Positions 24,201 to 30,842 of a stretch of 46,782 bases of DNA are shown piece by piece. Source of the DNA: Nocardioides sp. Soil797 (GTDB taxonomy: Bacteria > Actinomycetota > Actinomycetes > Propionibacteriales > Nocardioidaceae); assembly GCA_001429555.1 (NCBI GenBank), contig LMSR01000019.1, positions 29,859-76,640 on the forward strand. The letters run 5' to 3'. The notes under the pieces are model-generated. The model saw only the letters and a program-made list of their open reading frames with translations, was not told where the DNA came from and did not search any database. A program made the position numbers and the translations under genes. Each line of letters opens with the position of its first letter. Positions within the stretch are counted from its first letter, which is position 1.

Positions 24201-24928
24201 CCCAGGCCCCGGCCGCGAAGGAGGCAGCCACCACCGAGGCTGCGAGCACCGAAGAGCCTGCTGCCGAGGAGGCCGCCGCCGAACGTGCACCCGCTCAGGA
24301 GCCTGCCGTCGAGGCACCGGCCATTGAGGCACCGGCCACTGAGAGTTCGGCGACCGCGGAGACGACCGAAGCGGCTCCGGTCGCGTCCTCGTCCGCCACT
24401 GCTTCCACGCCGAACACCGATGTGGACATTGCCAGCGCTGGGTCGCTCTTCGACATCGCGGCCCCCGAGGCCAGCACGGTCCAGAAGCCGGCACCTGCTG
24501 CCGAGGCACCCCCCGCCGAAGAGCCTGCCGCCGAGGCCGAACCGGTCAAGGCAGACCCGGCTGAGGACCTGGCCGAAGCACCGGCTGCCGAGGCACCCGC
24601 CAATGAGCCTGCCGCAGAGAACGATTCGGACGAGCCTGCTCAGGCACCGTTGTCCGGTGCGGAGCTGAGCCAGGCCGCGACGGAGGCTTCACCGGAGCCG
24701 GCAACAACCGAGTCTGCGTCAACCCAGCCTGCGGCAACCCAGTCTGCGGAGACCCAGTCTACGGAGACCGAAACTGCGGAGACTGCCGAGTCGGACCCGG
24801 AAACCATCCTGGATGCCGATGATGCCCCGGCCGCGGACGAAGCCAGCGAGTCGGCCAAGCCGAAGCCCGCAGAGAACACTCCGAAGCAGGCCGACATCAA
24901 CGAGGCGGGTTCACTCTTCGACCTCTGA
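21296..24928 (+). CDS. Membrane heterodisulfide-reductase-like Fe-S oxidoreductase with long GSLFD-repeat tail
   Basis: This 1210-residue protein resembles the mycobacterial iron-sulfur reductase Rv0338c. Residues about 1-260 carry several membrane spans, including His-containing helices that could bind haem. Two ferredoxin-type [4Fe-4S] motifs follow: CTECGRCQSQCP (about 301) and CTSCGACVQQCP (about 384). Two CCG-type cysteine domains come next (second with CYLGRH and FCCGAGGARMW, near 640), a composition used to pass electrons from a quinone or flavoprotein partner. From about residue 722 the sequence becomes a ~490-residue Ala/Pro/Glu tail with eight GSLFD-type motifs, the last at the C-terminus. 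I chose the ATG at 21296 because it begins a membrane helix; GAGGAG lies about 11 bases upstream. A -10-like TAGGAT is at 21185-21190. Confidence 0.9.
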   Translation: MQIFAIVVSLAVSAVAVVMTVRAVQSMLATIRIGQPALGRTDQPGKRTLNMLKETVLHTRMLQWTWVGILHWFAFAAFIVLSTAVLQAFFQLFKADFAWPIIGHFFLYEWICEFIGLLGAVAIVPLFIYRVMNRPSANGRQSRFFGSTMWQAYFVEAMVFLESIAIIFIRAAEYKHVDDAEAWHFPISHLISGMYPDSHSSLENIIYFIAMVKIVSAMAWLMVISSNLTMGVAWHRFTAWFNIWFKREASGRTALGNLKPLVSDGKPITLDDIDDLDEDSKLGVGAIEDFSWKGILDFTTCTECGRCQSQCPAWNTEKPLSPKLLMMGLREHAYATAGAAAAGEEMPEKSLIGKGEAGESGDVQDWFYNPEGADFVIDEDVLWSCTSCGACVQQCPVDIEHVDHIVDMRRYQVLVESNFPAELNQLFKGLENKGNPWNMSASARMDWAKGLDFEVKEVGKDLDDLESVDWLFWVGCAGAYEDRAKKTTRAVAELLDMAGVSFGVLGNGETCTGDPARRAGNEFVFQGLAQQNVETFKEFKVKKVVSTCAHCFNTLKNEYKEFGIELEVVHHTQLLNRLVREGKLTPVKEGAGAAKRSITYHDPCYLGRHNQVYSPPRELLQILPGAEVKEMERNSEKSFCCGAGGARMWMEETIGERINVNRTKEAVGTGADQIAVGCPFCRVMLADGLTAEQANGGAREEVEVLDVAQMLLASVKGEVATRTPKPAAKKSAAAPAAEKDVATQAAPAAGDVTQTADTVTDTEDVGPAAKASGGSSLFDTPADSAPAEKSGGSLFDTPADSAPASAPAEKPAASGGSLFDVEPDAPAAKSAPAETAPAHSAPAEQPAAKAEPAADLGGGGSLFDVEPDAPATKSAPTESAPAASAPAESAAAEQPAAKAEPAADLGGGGSLFDIPATEPAAPAAKAEQPAADDASTEKPAEAKAEPAKAEPAKDIDMSGSLFDIPAAEPQAPAAKEAATTEAASTEEPAAEEAAAERAPAQEPAVEAPAIEAPATESSATAETTEAAPVASSSATASTPNTDVDIASAGSLFDIAAPEASTVQKPAPAAEAPPAEEPAAEAEPVKADPAEDLAEAPAAEAPANEPAAENDSDEPAQAPLSGAELSQAATEASPEPATTESASTQPAATQSAETQSTETETAETAESDPETILDADDAPAADEASESAKPKPAENTPKQADINEAGSLFDL
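23611..24928 (+). repeat. Eight GSLFD motifs in the tail of the Fe-S protein
   Basis: Motifs begin near 23611, 23664, 23737, 23867, 24012, 24166, 24436 and 24905 and read G(S)SLFD followed by T, V, I or L. Spacers are disordered Ala/Pro/Glu sequence of 18 to about 155 residues. Copies 3-4 and 4-5 share longer similarity (EPDAPA ... EQPAAKAEPAADLGGGGSLFD), so part of the array grew by tandem duplication of a unit of about 45 residues. The final motif ends two residues from the stop. Conservation of the short motif against degenerate spacers suggests selection for a binding peptide. Confidence 0.9.
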
Positions 24929-24957
24929 TCGGTAACGGGTAGCCGGCCGAAACTAAA

Positions 24958-25004
24958 GATGGCGGAACTTTTCAGTCACCTGGTGACTGAAAAGTTCCGC
25001 CATC
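24958..25004. terminator. 47-base perfect palindrome between convergent genes
   Basis: The arms 24958-24980 and 24982-25004 are exactly complementary over 23 bp around a single central T; the core is GGCGGAACTTTTCAGTCACC. It lies between the Fe-S gene stop (24928) and the stop of the minus-strand membrane-protein gene (25045). It could act as a bidirectional terminator: the AACTTTTC tract puts a short U run inside the stem on both strands. The motif CCGGCCGAAAC at 24943-24953 just before it also occurs in the two 82-bp repeats described below. Confidence 0.75.
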
Positions 25005-25044
25005 CTCAATTTGGTCGGCGCGCGATCCTTGACGCTTCGTGACC

Positions 25045-25962
25045 TCAGCCGATCGCCTCGACCATCGTCTGCAGGGCGGCACCGACCTCTTCGGCACTGG
25101 TGACAGTGGTCATGTTGCTCGAGGTGAAGAGCACCCCGTCCTCGTAGTCGACGGCACACGCGTAGGACTCCATGCCGTCGATGACCTTGGCGCAGTAGGC
25201 GTCGCCCACACGCGTGACGGGGTTGTCCGTGGCCTCGGCGTACGCCTTGGCCGTCAGGTCCTTCATGTACTGATAGATCAGCATGTCCGTCATGTCCGAG
25301 CCCTTGTAGGTCGCCGAGACGAACGACTCGTCGGCGCCGACCTGGCCATCCTCGGTTCCGGTCGAGGTGTCGAGGGTGCGGCCGTCCACCTCCTGGGGAA
25401 AGACGAAGACCGCGTCGCCGGCGGGAGCGGAGGTCTCCGGCTCGGTGGGTGAGGTCTCCGGTTCGGTGGGCGAGGTGGAGACGTCCTCGGTCGGAGATGC
25501 CGACTCCGAAGGGGTCGCCGAGTTGGACTTGTCGTCGTCCGCACTGTTCTTGTCGTCGTCGTCACCGGTGAAGACCAGCACGGCCGTGACCACGCCGGCG
25601 ATCACCAGCACCAACACCGCAGCCAACACGATCCACAGCGTCTTCTTGCTGCCGCCGGACTGGCCGGGGCCACCAGGCTGACCGGGGCCGCCCGGGCCAC
25701 CGGGGCCGCCCGGGCCCCACTGCTGCTGGCCGTACGGGTTCTGCGGACCGGGCTGTTGCCCGTAGGCGCCGGGCTGGCCCTGCTGCTGCCCCCACTGGGG
25801 TTGCCCGTACGGATCCTGGGGACCGGCTGGTTGACCGTACCCACCGGGCTGGCCCTGCTGCTGTCCCCACTGCGGCTGCCCGGGAAGCGGCTGCGTGGGG
25901 TGGTTCTCCTGCGGTTGTTCGTAGGGGTTCTGCCCCCACTGGTTGGGCGGCTGCTCCGACAT
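25045..25962 (-). CDS. Pro/Gly/Gln-rich single-pass membrane protein
   Basis: This 305-residue protein is of unknown function. Residues 1 to about 110 are a cytoplasmic low-complexity region of PYGQ/QWGQQQGQPG repeats. A membrane helix follows (KKTLWIVLAAVLVLVIAGVV), then an acidic Ser/Thr/Pro linker (SPTEPETSPTEPETS), then an extracellular domain of about 115 residues with two cysteines (DAYCAKV and SYACAVD) that may form a disulfide. The layout is common for actinobacterial proteins with small secreted sensor or DUF4352-like domains, but I cannot name the domain. The ATG at 25962 has GGAAGGA seven bases upstream; it is divergent from the X-Pro hydrolase gene. Confidence 0.82.
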   Translation of the reverse strand: MSEQPPNQWGQNPYEQPQENHPTQPLPGQPQWGQQQGQPGGYGQPAGPQDPYGQPQWGQQQGQPGAYGQQPGPQNPYGQQQWGPGGPGGPGGPGQPGGPGQSGGSKKTLWIVLAAVLVLVIAGVVTAVLVFTGDDDDKNSADDDKSNSATPSESASPTEDVSTSPTEPETSPTEPETSAPAGDAVFVFPQEVDGRTLDTSTGTEDGQVGADESFVSATYKGSDMTDMLIYQYMKDLTAKAYAEATDNPVTRVGDAYCAKVIDGMESYACAVDYEDGVLFTSSNMTTVTSAEEVGAALQTMVEAIG

Positions 25963-26106
25963 GACCCGATCCTTCCAAGAAGATGACAACGCGTTGATCA
26001 TCGCTTGTCACGCCGCGCGACGTCGCCCCGCATCACCAATTTGCCGCGCAATCGTTGTTCCTCCCGCGTGATCCGAAGGCATCGCCCGGCTCCGAAAGGG
26101 ACCCCC

Positions 26107-28035
26107 ATGCACACCCGCCGCACCTCTCCCCTGATCGCTGTCCTGGCCGGCCTGGCACTCGTTGCCACCGGCGTCGCGGCACCCGCGGAGTCCGCGCCGA
26201 CAACCCCCGCGTCTGCGCCAGTCGCGTCGGCGCGCGTGGCAGCCGCGGACAGCACATGGACCCCTCGTGGTGAGGACCACCCGAACACGACCGTCATCAA
26301 GGACCTGGCGATCCCGATGTCGGACGGCGTGACGCTGCGCGGCGACCTGATGCTTCCGGCGAACGCCGATGGCAAGGCCGTCGACCAGAAGTTGCCCGTG
26401 ATCGTCACCATCACGGCGTACAACAAGAGCCTGCAGGGGGCCGCCGGCGGGCTGGCCGGGGGCGATCCGTCGTACCTCGTCAAGCGCGGGTATGCCCAGT
26501 TGACCGTGGACGCGCGCGGCACCGGGAGCTCCGAGGGCACCTGGCAGGCCTTCGCGGCCCGGGAGAACAAGGACGCTGGCGAGGTGATGACGTGGGCCCA
26601 CGAGCAGCCGTGGTCCAACGGCGACACCGCGATGACCGGTCCCTCCTACATGGGGATCAGCCAGATCTGGGCCGGCTCTGCCCAGCCGCCCGGACTGAAG
26701 GCACTCTTTCCGCAGGTGCCCGGTGCCGACGTCTATCGCGACGTTGTGGCCTCCGGCGGCCAGCTCGATGTCGGCTTCATCCCGTTGTGGCTCGGCCTGG
26801 TCACCGGCACGGGCATCGTGCCGCCGGCCGTCACCGCGGGCGATCCGGCGTCCGGGTTGAACGCGCTGCTCTCCCACCTCGGTGGCGCACTGAGCTTCAC
26901 CACCCCCTTGCTGCTCAATGCGGTGCTGGGCCGGGAGCCGGCGTACGACGGGGCGTTCTACAAGGAGCGCAGCGCGATCAACGTGGTCGACAAGGTCAAC
27001 GTGCCGACCTTCTTCATCTCCGGTGAGTACGACCTGTTCCAGCGCGGCACTCCGCTGCTCTTCGAGAACCTGCAGCAGCGCGGTGTCCCGACCAAGATGA
27101 TCGTCGGGCCGTGGGACCACCTGCAGGGCTCGTCCGGCGACGACGTCGACCAGGCCGGGTACGGCGAGCTGGCCGAGCTCCAGCTGCGCTGGTTCGACCA
27201 CTACGTCAAGGGCATGCCCGACCCGACGCTCGACTTCGACATCGCCCCGCTGACCTACTACGAGCAGGGCACCGGCGACTGGAGGACCAGCCAGAAGTGG
27301 ATCGGTTCGCAGCTGCGTGCCACCAGCTACCGCCTGTCCGGCTCCGCCACGACGGGTCTTGAGAACGGCTCGCTGACCACCGGTCAGGTGAGCGCCGGCA
27401 CCGCCGATGTCCTGCCGATCCCGGTGGCCGGACTGTGCACGCGCTCGATGAACCAGTGGACCGCCGGGTTGCCCAACGCAACCGGGTTGGCGAATGCGTG
27501 CCTGGAGAACAACGCCCTCAACGACAGGGCCGGCGTCGTCTTCGAGACCGAGCCTGTCGACGAGCCGGTCGCCATCCAGGGCCCGATCAACGCCCACCTC
27601 TACGTCTCCAGCCTCGGCGGCGACGGCATGTTGTCGGTGGCTGTCGAGGACGTCGCCCCCGACGGCACCGTGTCGAGGCTGACCGGTGGCTGGCAGGTGA
27701 TCTCGCTGCGCGAGCTCGACGCGTCGCGGTCCCGCTACCTCGACGGCAAGCTGATCCAGCCGTTCCACCCGTTCACCAAGGCCTCCAGGAAGCCACTGCG
27801 GAATGGCGCCGTCGCCCCGGTCGACGTCGAGGTGTTCCCCATGGGCGCCAAGATCCAGAAGGGCCACCGGCTCCGCCTCGCCGTGCAGGCCTTCGACGTG
27901 CCACACCTGCTGCCGTCACTGCCGGACGTGCTCGGCACCCTGACCGTGATCAGGATCCACAGCTCCGCGCAGTACCCCTCCGAGCTGACCCTGCCCACGA
28001 TCGGCGCCGCGACCAAGGCCGGGAACCACCCCTGA
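26107..28035 (+). CDS. Secreted X-Pro dipeptidyl-peptidase / CocE-family hydrolase
   Basis: This is an exported alpha/beta-hydrolase of 642 residues. After a signal peptide (SPLIAVLAGLALVATGVAAPAESA) comes the S15/CocE domain with a complete triad: Ser180 in GPSYMG, Asp309 in GEYDLFQ, His338 in PWDHLQG. The C-terminal third is the jelly-roll domain of the family (DEPVAIQGPINAHLYVSS, then MLSVAVEDVAPDG). Enzymes of this group cleave after an X-Pro dipeptide or hydrolyse esters and acyl substrates, and prediction between these is unreliable. The ATG at 26107 follows GAAAGGGA; the open frame upstream to 26005 lacks a signal peptide. Confidence 0.92.
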   Translation: MHTRRTSPLIAVLAGLALVATGVAAPAESAPTTPASAPVASARVAAADSTWTPRGEDHPNTTVIKDLAIPMSDGVTLRGDLMLPANADGKAVDQKLPVIVTITAYNKSLQGAAGGLAGGDPSYLVKRGYAQLTVDARGTGSSEGTWQAFAARENKDAGEVMTWAHEQPWSNGDTAMTGPSYMGISQIWAGSAQPPGLKALFPQVPGADVYRDVVASGGQLDVGFIPLWLGLVTGTGIVPPAVTAGDPASGLNALLSHLGGALSFTTPLLLNAVLGREPAYDGAFYKERSAINVVDKVNVPTFFISGEYDLFQRGTPLLFENLQQRGVPTKMIVGPWDHLQGSSGDDVDQAGYGELAELQLRWFDHYVKGMPDPTLDFDIAPLTYYEQGTGDWRTSQKWIGSQLRATSYRLSGSATTGLENGSLTTGQVSAGTADVLPIPVAGLCTRSMNQWTAGLPNATGLANACLENNALNDRAGVVFETEPVDEPVAIQGPINAHLYVSSLGGDGMLSVAVEDVAPDGTVSRLTGGWQVISLRELDASRSRYLDGKLIQPFHPFTKASRKPLRNGAVAPVDVEVFPMGAKIQKGHRLRLAVQAFDVPHLLPSLPDVLGTLTVIRIHSSAQYPSELTLPTIGAATKAGNHP

Positions 28036-28053
28036 CGCCAGTACGACATCATT

Positions 28054-28094
28054 TGACATCACTTCATCCTTGACATGACGTCATAGTGATGTCA
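28054..28094. promoter_or_regulatory. Stacked palindromes in the promoter of the RHH-DUF4097 unit
   Basis: TGACATCAC (28054-28062) and its exact complement GTGATGTCA (28086-28094) flank a perfect 10-bp palindrome ATGACGTCAT (28075-28084). A -35-like TTGACA overlaps at 28070-28075. Everything lies within 50 bases upstream of the ribbon-helix-helix gene start. Proteins of that family bind short repeated half-sites as dimers of dimers, so autoregulation is a natural inference. Confidence 0.65.
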
Positions 28095-28099
28095 GAGTG

Positions 28100-28648
28100 A
28101 TGCACATGGACATCACGCCGTACATCGACAGTCTCCGACGCGACCTCGTGGCCGCGGCGGAGACCGGCGACGCCGAGGTCAAGGCCGCCGCCGAACGACT
28201 TGCCATGGCCCTCGACCCGGCCGCCCGACTGGCGCTGATGGAGGCCATCTCCCACGCCGCCAGCGAGATCACCGCCGAGATGCCCAACGGCTCGGTCGAC
28301 GTACGCCTCGACGGCCGCGAGCTCGGCTTCGTCATCGACACCCCGATGACCGCACCAGCACCGCCCCCTCCTCCCGCACCGCCCGCACCCGAGGAGCCCG
28401 AGGACGACGGCGTGCTCGCCCGCGTCACGCTGCGGATCCCCGAGTCGGTCAAGGCGAAGGCGGAGGAGAGGGCCGCTCAGGCCGGTCACTCGCTGAACAC
28501 CTGGCTGGTCAACGTGGTGCGCAACGCGACCCACAGTGACCAGTCGATCAATGTCGACATCGACCTCTCGAGCCTGCCCTTCATGGGCGGCGACCCGTTC
28601 GGTCGCGGGCCATCGCGCGGCAATCGCCGCATGACCGGCTGGGTCTGA
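28100..28648 (+). CDS. Ribbon-helix-helix (HicB/Arc-like) DNA-binding protein
   Basis: This is a 182-residue protein. Residues about 1-75 are helical (SLRRDLVAAAETGDAEVKAA and on), ending in a HicB-like strand region (VDVRLDGRELGFVID). A Pro/Ala linker (APAPPPPPAPPAPEEPEDD) precedes a ribbon-helix-helix motif at about 106-143 (ARVTLRIPESVKAKAEERAA, then GHSLNTWLVNVVRNA). The tail is Gly/Arg-rich. It would be labelled a HicB-type antitoxin by family, but no HicA toxin is next to it. GTG, ATG and ATG codons at 28097, 28100 and 28106 are all possible starts. It precedes the DUF4097 gene by 82 bases and is probably the unit's own repressor. Confidence 0.85.
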   Translation: MHMDITPYIDSLRRDLVAAAETGDAEVKAAAERLAMALDPAARLALMEAISHAASEITAEMPNGSVDVRLDGRELGFVIDTPMTAPAPPPPPAPPAPEEPEDDGVLARVTLRIPESVKAKAEERAAQAGHSLNTWLVNVVRNATHSDQSINVDIDLSSLPFMGGDPFGRGPSRGNRRMTGWV

Positions 28649-28680
28649 GAACCCAGCAGAACCTCATCCAACACAGGCCA

Positions 28681-28704
28681 CGGACCAGCACGCAGGCTGG
28701 TCCG
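28681..28704 (+). terminator. 9-bp hairpin between the RHH and DUF4097 genes
   Basis: CGGACCAGC (28681-28689) and GCTGGTCCG (28696-28704) pair perfectly around a six-base loop. No U tract follows. It lies 27 bases upstream of the DUF4097 start and could attenuate read-through or stabilise the downstream message. Confidence 0.5.
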
Positions 28705-28730
28705 GAGGACGAACACACCCTGGAGACCCC

Positions 28731-29555
28731 ATGGACCACACCTTCGAAACACCCAACCCCGTCGAGTTGTACGTCGAGCTCGGCCGCGGCAATCTCTCCG
28801 TCACCACCGGTGACACCACCCAGAGCACGATCACCCTGAGCGGCAAGGGCGCAGAGAACGTCACCGTCGAACAGAGCGGCAACCACATCAACGTGATCGC
28901 CCCTCGCGAGCGGGGTGCCATCTTCGGAGGCAGTGAACCCCGCCTGGAAGCGGTCATCACGGTCCCCGACAACTCCGAGGTGGTCACCAAGACCGGTTCC
29001 GCGGACCAGAGCCTGCACGGCCGCTATGCACTGGCGGAGCTGAAGTCCGGCTCGGGCGACATCCGGGTCGAGGACGTGACCGGTCCGATGACGATCAACA
29101 CCGGATCGGGCAACGTGAAGGTTCGCGACTGTGGTGGCGACCTGCGCGTGAAGTGCGGCTCGGGCGACGTGGAGATCGTGCACGCCGCCGGCGACGTCGG
29201 CGTCTCGACCGGCAGCGGCGACGTGACCTTCGGAAGCACGGAGTCCTCCGTGCGCGTCAAGTCCGGTTCCGGCGACCTCGGCATCCGCCTGGCCAGTGGC
29301 GACATCACCGCCCAGACCGCCAGCGGTGACGTCACTGTGCAGGAGCTCCGCCGCGGCAACCTGACTTCGAAGAACGCCTCCGGCGACATCCGCGTGGGCA
29401 TCCCCGCCGGCGTGCCGGTGTGGACCGACGTCCACACCGTCACCGGACGCATTGCCTCCGACCTCGCCGGCGCCGGCCAGCCCGCCGCCGACCAGGAGCA
29501 CATCGAGCTCCGCGCCACCACCGTCAGCGGCGACATCAGCCTCAAGCAGCTGTGA
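28731..29555 (+). CDS. DUF4097-family beta-repeat protein
   Basis: This 274-residue protein has no signal peptide and no membrane span, so it is probably cytoplasmic. Most of it is a ladder of beta-strand repeats with the recurring pattern (S/T)GSGD(V/I) about every 15-20 residues (LKSGSGDIRVEDV, INTGSGNVKVRDC, KCGSGDVEIVHA, STGSGDVTFGST, KSGSGDLGIRLA, TASGDVTVQEL, NASGDIRVGI, TVSGDISLKQL), a DUF4097 beta-helix-like fold. The function of this family is unknown; it is often found with anti-sigma or transcription factors. Repeat number is about eight. The ATG at 28731 has GGAGA upstream. It probably shares a transcript with the RHH protein and the 56-aa protein. Confidence 0.9.
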   Translation: MDHTFETPNPVELYVELGRGNLSVTTGDTTQSTITLSGKGAENVTVEQSGNHINVIAPRERGAIFGGSEPRLEAVITVPDNSEVVTKTGSADQSLHGRYALAELKSGSGDIRVEDVTGPMTINTGSGNVKVRDCGGDLRVKCGSGDVEIVHAAGDVGVSTGSGDVTFGSTESSVRVKSGSGDLGIRLASGDITAQTASGDVTVQELRRGNLTSKNASGDIRVGIPAGVPVWTDVHTVTGRIASDLAGAGQPAADQEHIELRATTVSGDISLKQL

Positions 29556-29582
29556 ACCGCACACCCAACGAAAGGATTCGTC

Positions 29583-29753
29583 ATGAGCATCGGCAACTAC
29601 GACACCGGAGACCTCGCCCGCCAGGCGATCGAGGAGCGCATCGCCCGAGCCGCTGATGACCGGCTAGCCCACAACACCGTCCGAGCTCCTCAGCCGCGCC
29701 GCCGTGCGTTGGCTCGCAAGATCCGTCGGTTCGCCGACGTCCTCGACAACTGA
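29583..29753 (+). CDS. 56-residue basic helical protein
   Basis: This is a short gene, 27 bases after the DUF4097 stop, with AAAGGA eight bases before its ATG. The product begins MSIGNYDTGDLARQAIEERI. Its first half is acidic/amphipathic and helical (LARQAIEERIARAADDRLA); its second half is strongly basic (APQPRRRALARKIRRFADVL). There is no membrane span or signal peptide. Spacing, ribosome site and codon use (G or C at most third positions) support a real gene. I do not recognise the family. Its position suggests it works with the beta-repeat protein or the RHH protein. Confidence 0.72.
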   Translation: MSIGNYDTGDLARQAIEERIARAADDRLAHNTVRAPQPRRRALARKIRRFADVLDN

Positions 29754-29797
29754 TCAGCAGCGCCCGCGGTCGGCCTTCGGTCGCCCTCCACGAGGGA

Positions 29798-29879
29798 CTT
29801 CCCGGCCGAAACAGGCACTCCCCGGCCGGAATTTCGGCCGGGAGGAGGCCATTTCCCCGGGTACCCGGGGAAATGGGAG
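29798..29879. repeat. 82-bp two-palindrome intergenic element, copy A
   Basis: This matches the element at 43657-43738 in the same orientation at about 74 of 82 positions by hand alignment; the differences sit in two short spacers. It contains TTCCCGGCCGAAAC, then an 8-bp stem hairpin at 29821-29842 (CCCGGCCG, loop GAATTT, CGGCCGGG), then a 28-bp perfect palindrome at 29849-29876 centred on CCCGGGTACCCGGG. The first segment can also pair with the right arm of the hairpin, giving two alternative folds. It sits between convergent genes (56-aa protein and siderophore protein), where it may end both transcripts. Confidence 0.85.
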
Positions 29880-29894
29880 AGGGGAAAGGGCCGA

Positions 29895-30842
29895 TCAGGA
29901 GCGCATGGCGACCCCATGGCGCCAGTAGCCCATGAAGGCCACCTGGTGACGATCGATCTCGAGCTCCTTGACCAGCACCCGACGCAGAGTGGTGACCACC
30001 TTCGACTCCCCCGCGATCCAGGCATAGAGCCCGGCCAGGTCGTGGCCGATCACCACCACCGTGTCGTCCAGCTCCTCGCCCGAGGACGAATAGGTCGGCG
30101 TCTCCCACAGGTCGGGATCGACCGAGACGTCGTCGACGACCTCGCCGACCGGGGCCAACCCGAAGTGCTCGCGCACCGTGCTGATCAGCTTCTCCCCGTG
30201 GGGCGCACCGTCGCGCGGGAGCCAGATGACCTCGACGCCCTCGGGATGCACCAGCTCCTGCACGTCGGCAGCGACCGGCACCTCCAGCAGCGCCGTACCG
30301 ACCGCCTTGGCCGGCAGGTCCGCGAGGATCGAGGCGATGGCCGGGACCGCGGTCTCGTCCCCGACGAGGAAGAGGTTGCGGGCCGTGCCCGGGTCGAACT
30401 CGATTCCACCGAAGGGTACGCCGCGGCGGGGCGCGAGGATGACCAGCCGGTCACCCACGACGGCCTTGGCCGCCCATGCCGAGCCCGGCCCGGTGGCCCC
30501 TTCGGCCAGGTGCAGCACGAAGTCCACCACCAAGCGGGTGTCGACGCCCTCACCGCGGACCTCACGGACGGTGTAGGTGCGCATGTGGCCGCGCTCCTCG
30601 GCGGGAATGTCCATCCACGTGGTGAACCACGACTCGTCGGCGCCCTCGAAGGAGGCCAGTCGACCGGCCTCGTTCGGGAAGACCACCTTGAGGCGCTGGT
30701 CGAAGAGCGGACCATCGACGCCGAAGTCGGCCAACGCGGGTGAGCCGAGCTCGATCCGCACGAAGGTGGGGCTGACCTGCTCCACGGCGGTCACCTCCAC
30801 CTCGCTCAGGATGAGGGGAAGTTCCTGGGTGGCAGTGCTCAT
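29895..30842 (-). CDS. Siderophore-interacting FAD-dependent ferric reductase (SIP family)
   Basis: This cytoplasmic flavoprotein of 315 residues releases iron from imported ferric-siderophore by reduction. The FAD-binding motif appears as MRTYTVR (about residues 87-93). The middle contains the NAD(P)H-binding-like domain (ARNLFLVGDETAVPAIASIL), and the C-terminus has the family's SIP block (YAWIAGESKVVTTLRRVL, then YWRHG). Its ATG overlaps the stop of the ATPase gene by four bases (ATGA). It is the last gene of the five-gene uptake operon, downstream of binding protein, permeases and ATPase. Confidence 0.95.
   Translation of the reverse strand: MSTATQELPLILSEVEVTAVEQVSPTFVRIELGSPALADFGVDGPLFDQRLKVVFPNEAGRLASFEGADESWFTTWMDIPAEERGHMRTYTVREVRGEGVDTRLVVDFVLHLAEGATGPGSAWAAKAVVGDRLVILAPRRGVPFGGIEFDPGTARNLFLVGDETAVPAIASILADLPAKAVGTALLEVPVAADVQELVHPEGVEVIWLPRDGAPHGEKLISTVREHFGLAPVGEVVDDVSVDPDLWETPTYSSSGEELDDTVVVIGHDLAGLYAWIAGESKVVTTLRRVLVKELEIDRHQVAFMGYWRHGVAMRS

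Noticed and set aside
23611..24928. GSLFD motifs as DNA sliding-clamp binding peptides
   Set aside because: Clamp-binding peptides are typically of the QLxLF type. Here the Gln-Leu is missing and the protein is a membrane oxidoreductase, so the similarity is limited to LF.
26008..27906. A 632-codon frame antisense to the X-Pro/CocE hydrolase
   Set aside because: Antisense shadow of a gene with a full signal peptide and catalytic triad.
28100..29555. Classical HicAB toxin-antitoxin locus
   Set aside because: Only a HicB-like/ribbon-helix-helix protein is present. The neighbour is a DUF4097 protein, not the small double-stranded-RNA-binding-fold HicA toxin.
29798..29879. Coding function of the 82-bp element (both copies can be translated to a similar SPGTRGNG-type peptide)
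   Set aside because: The shared peptide follows from the shared DNA. There is no start with a ribosome site, and the differences preserve palindromes rather than codons.
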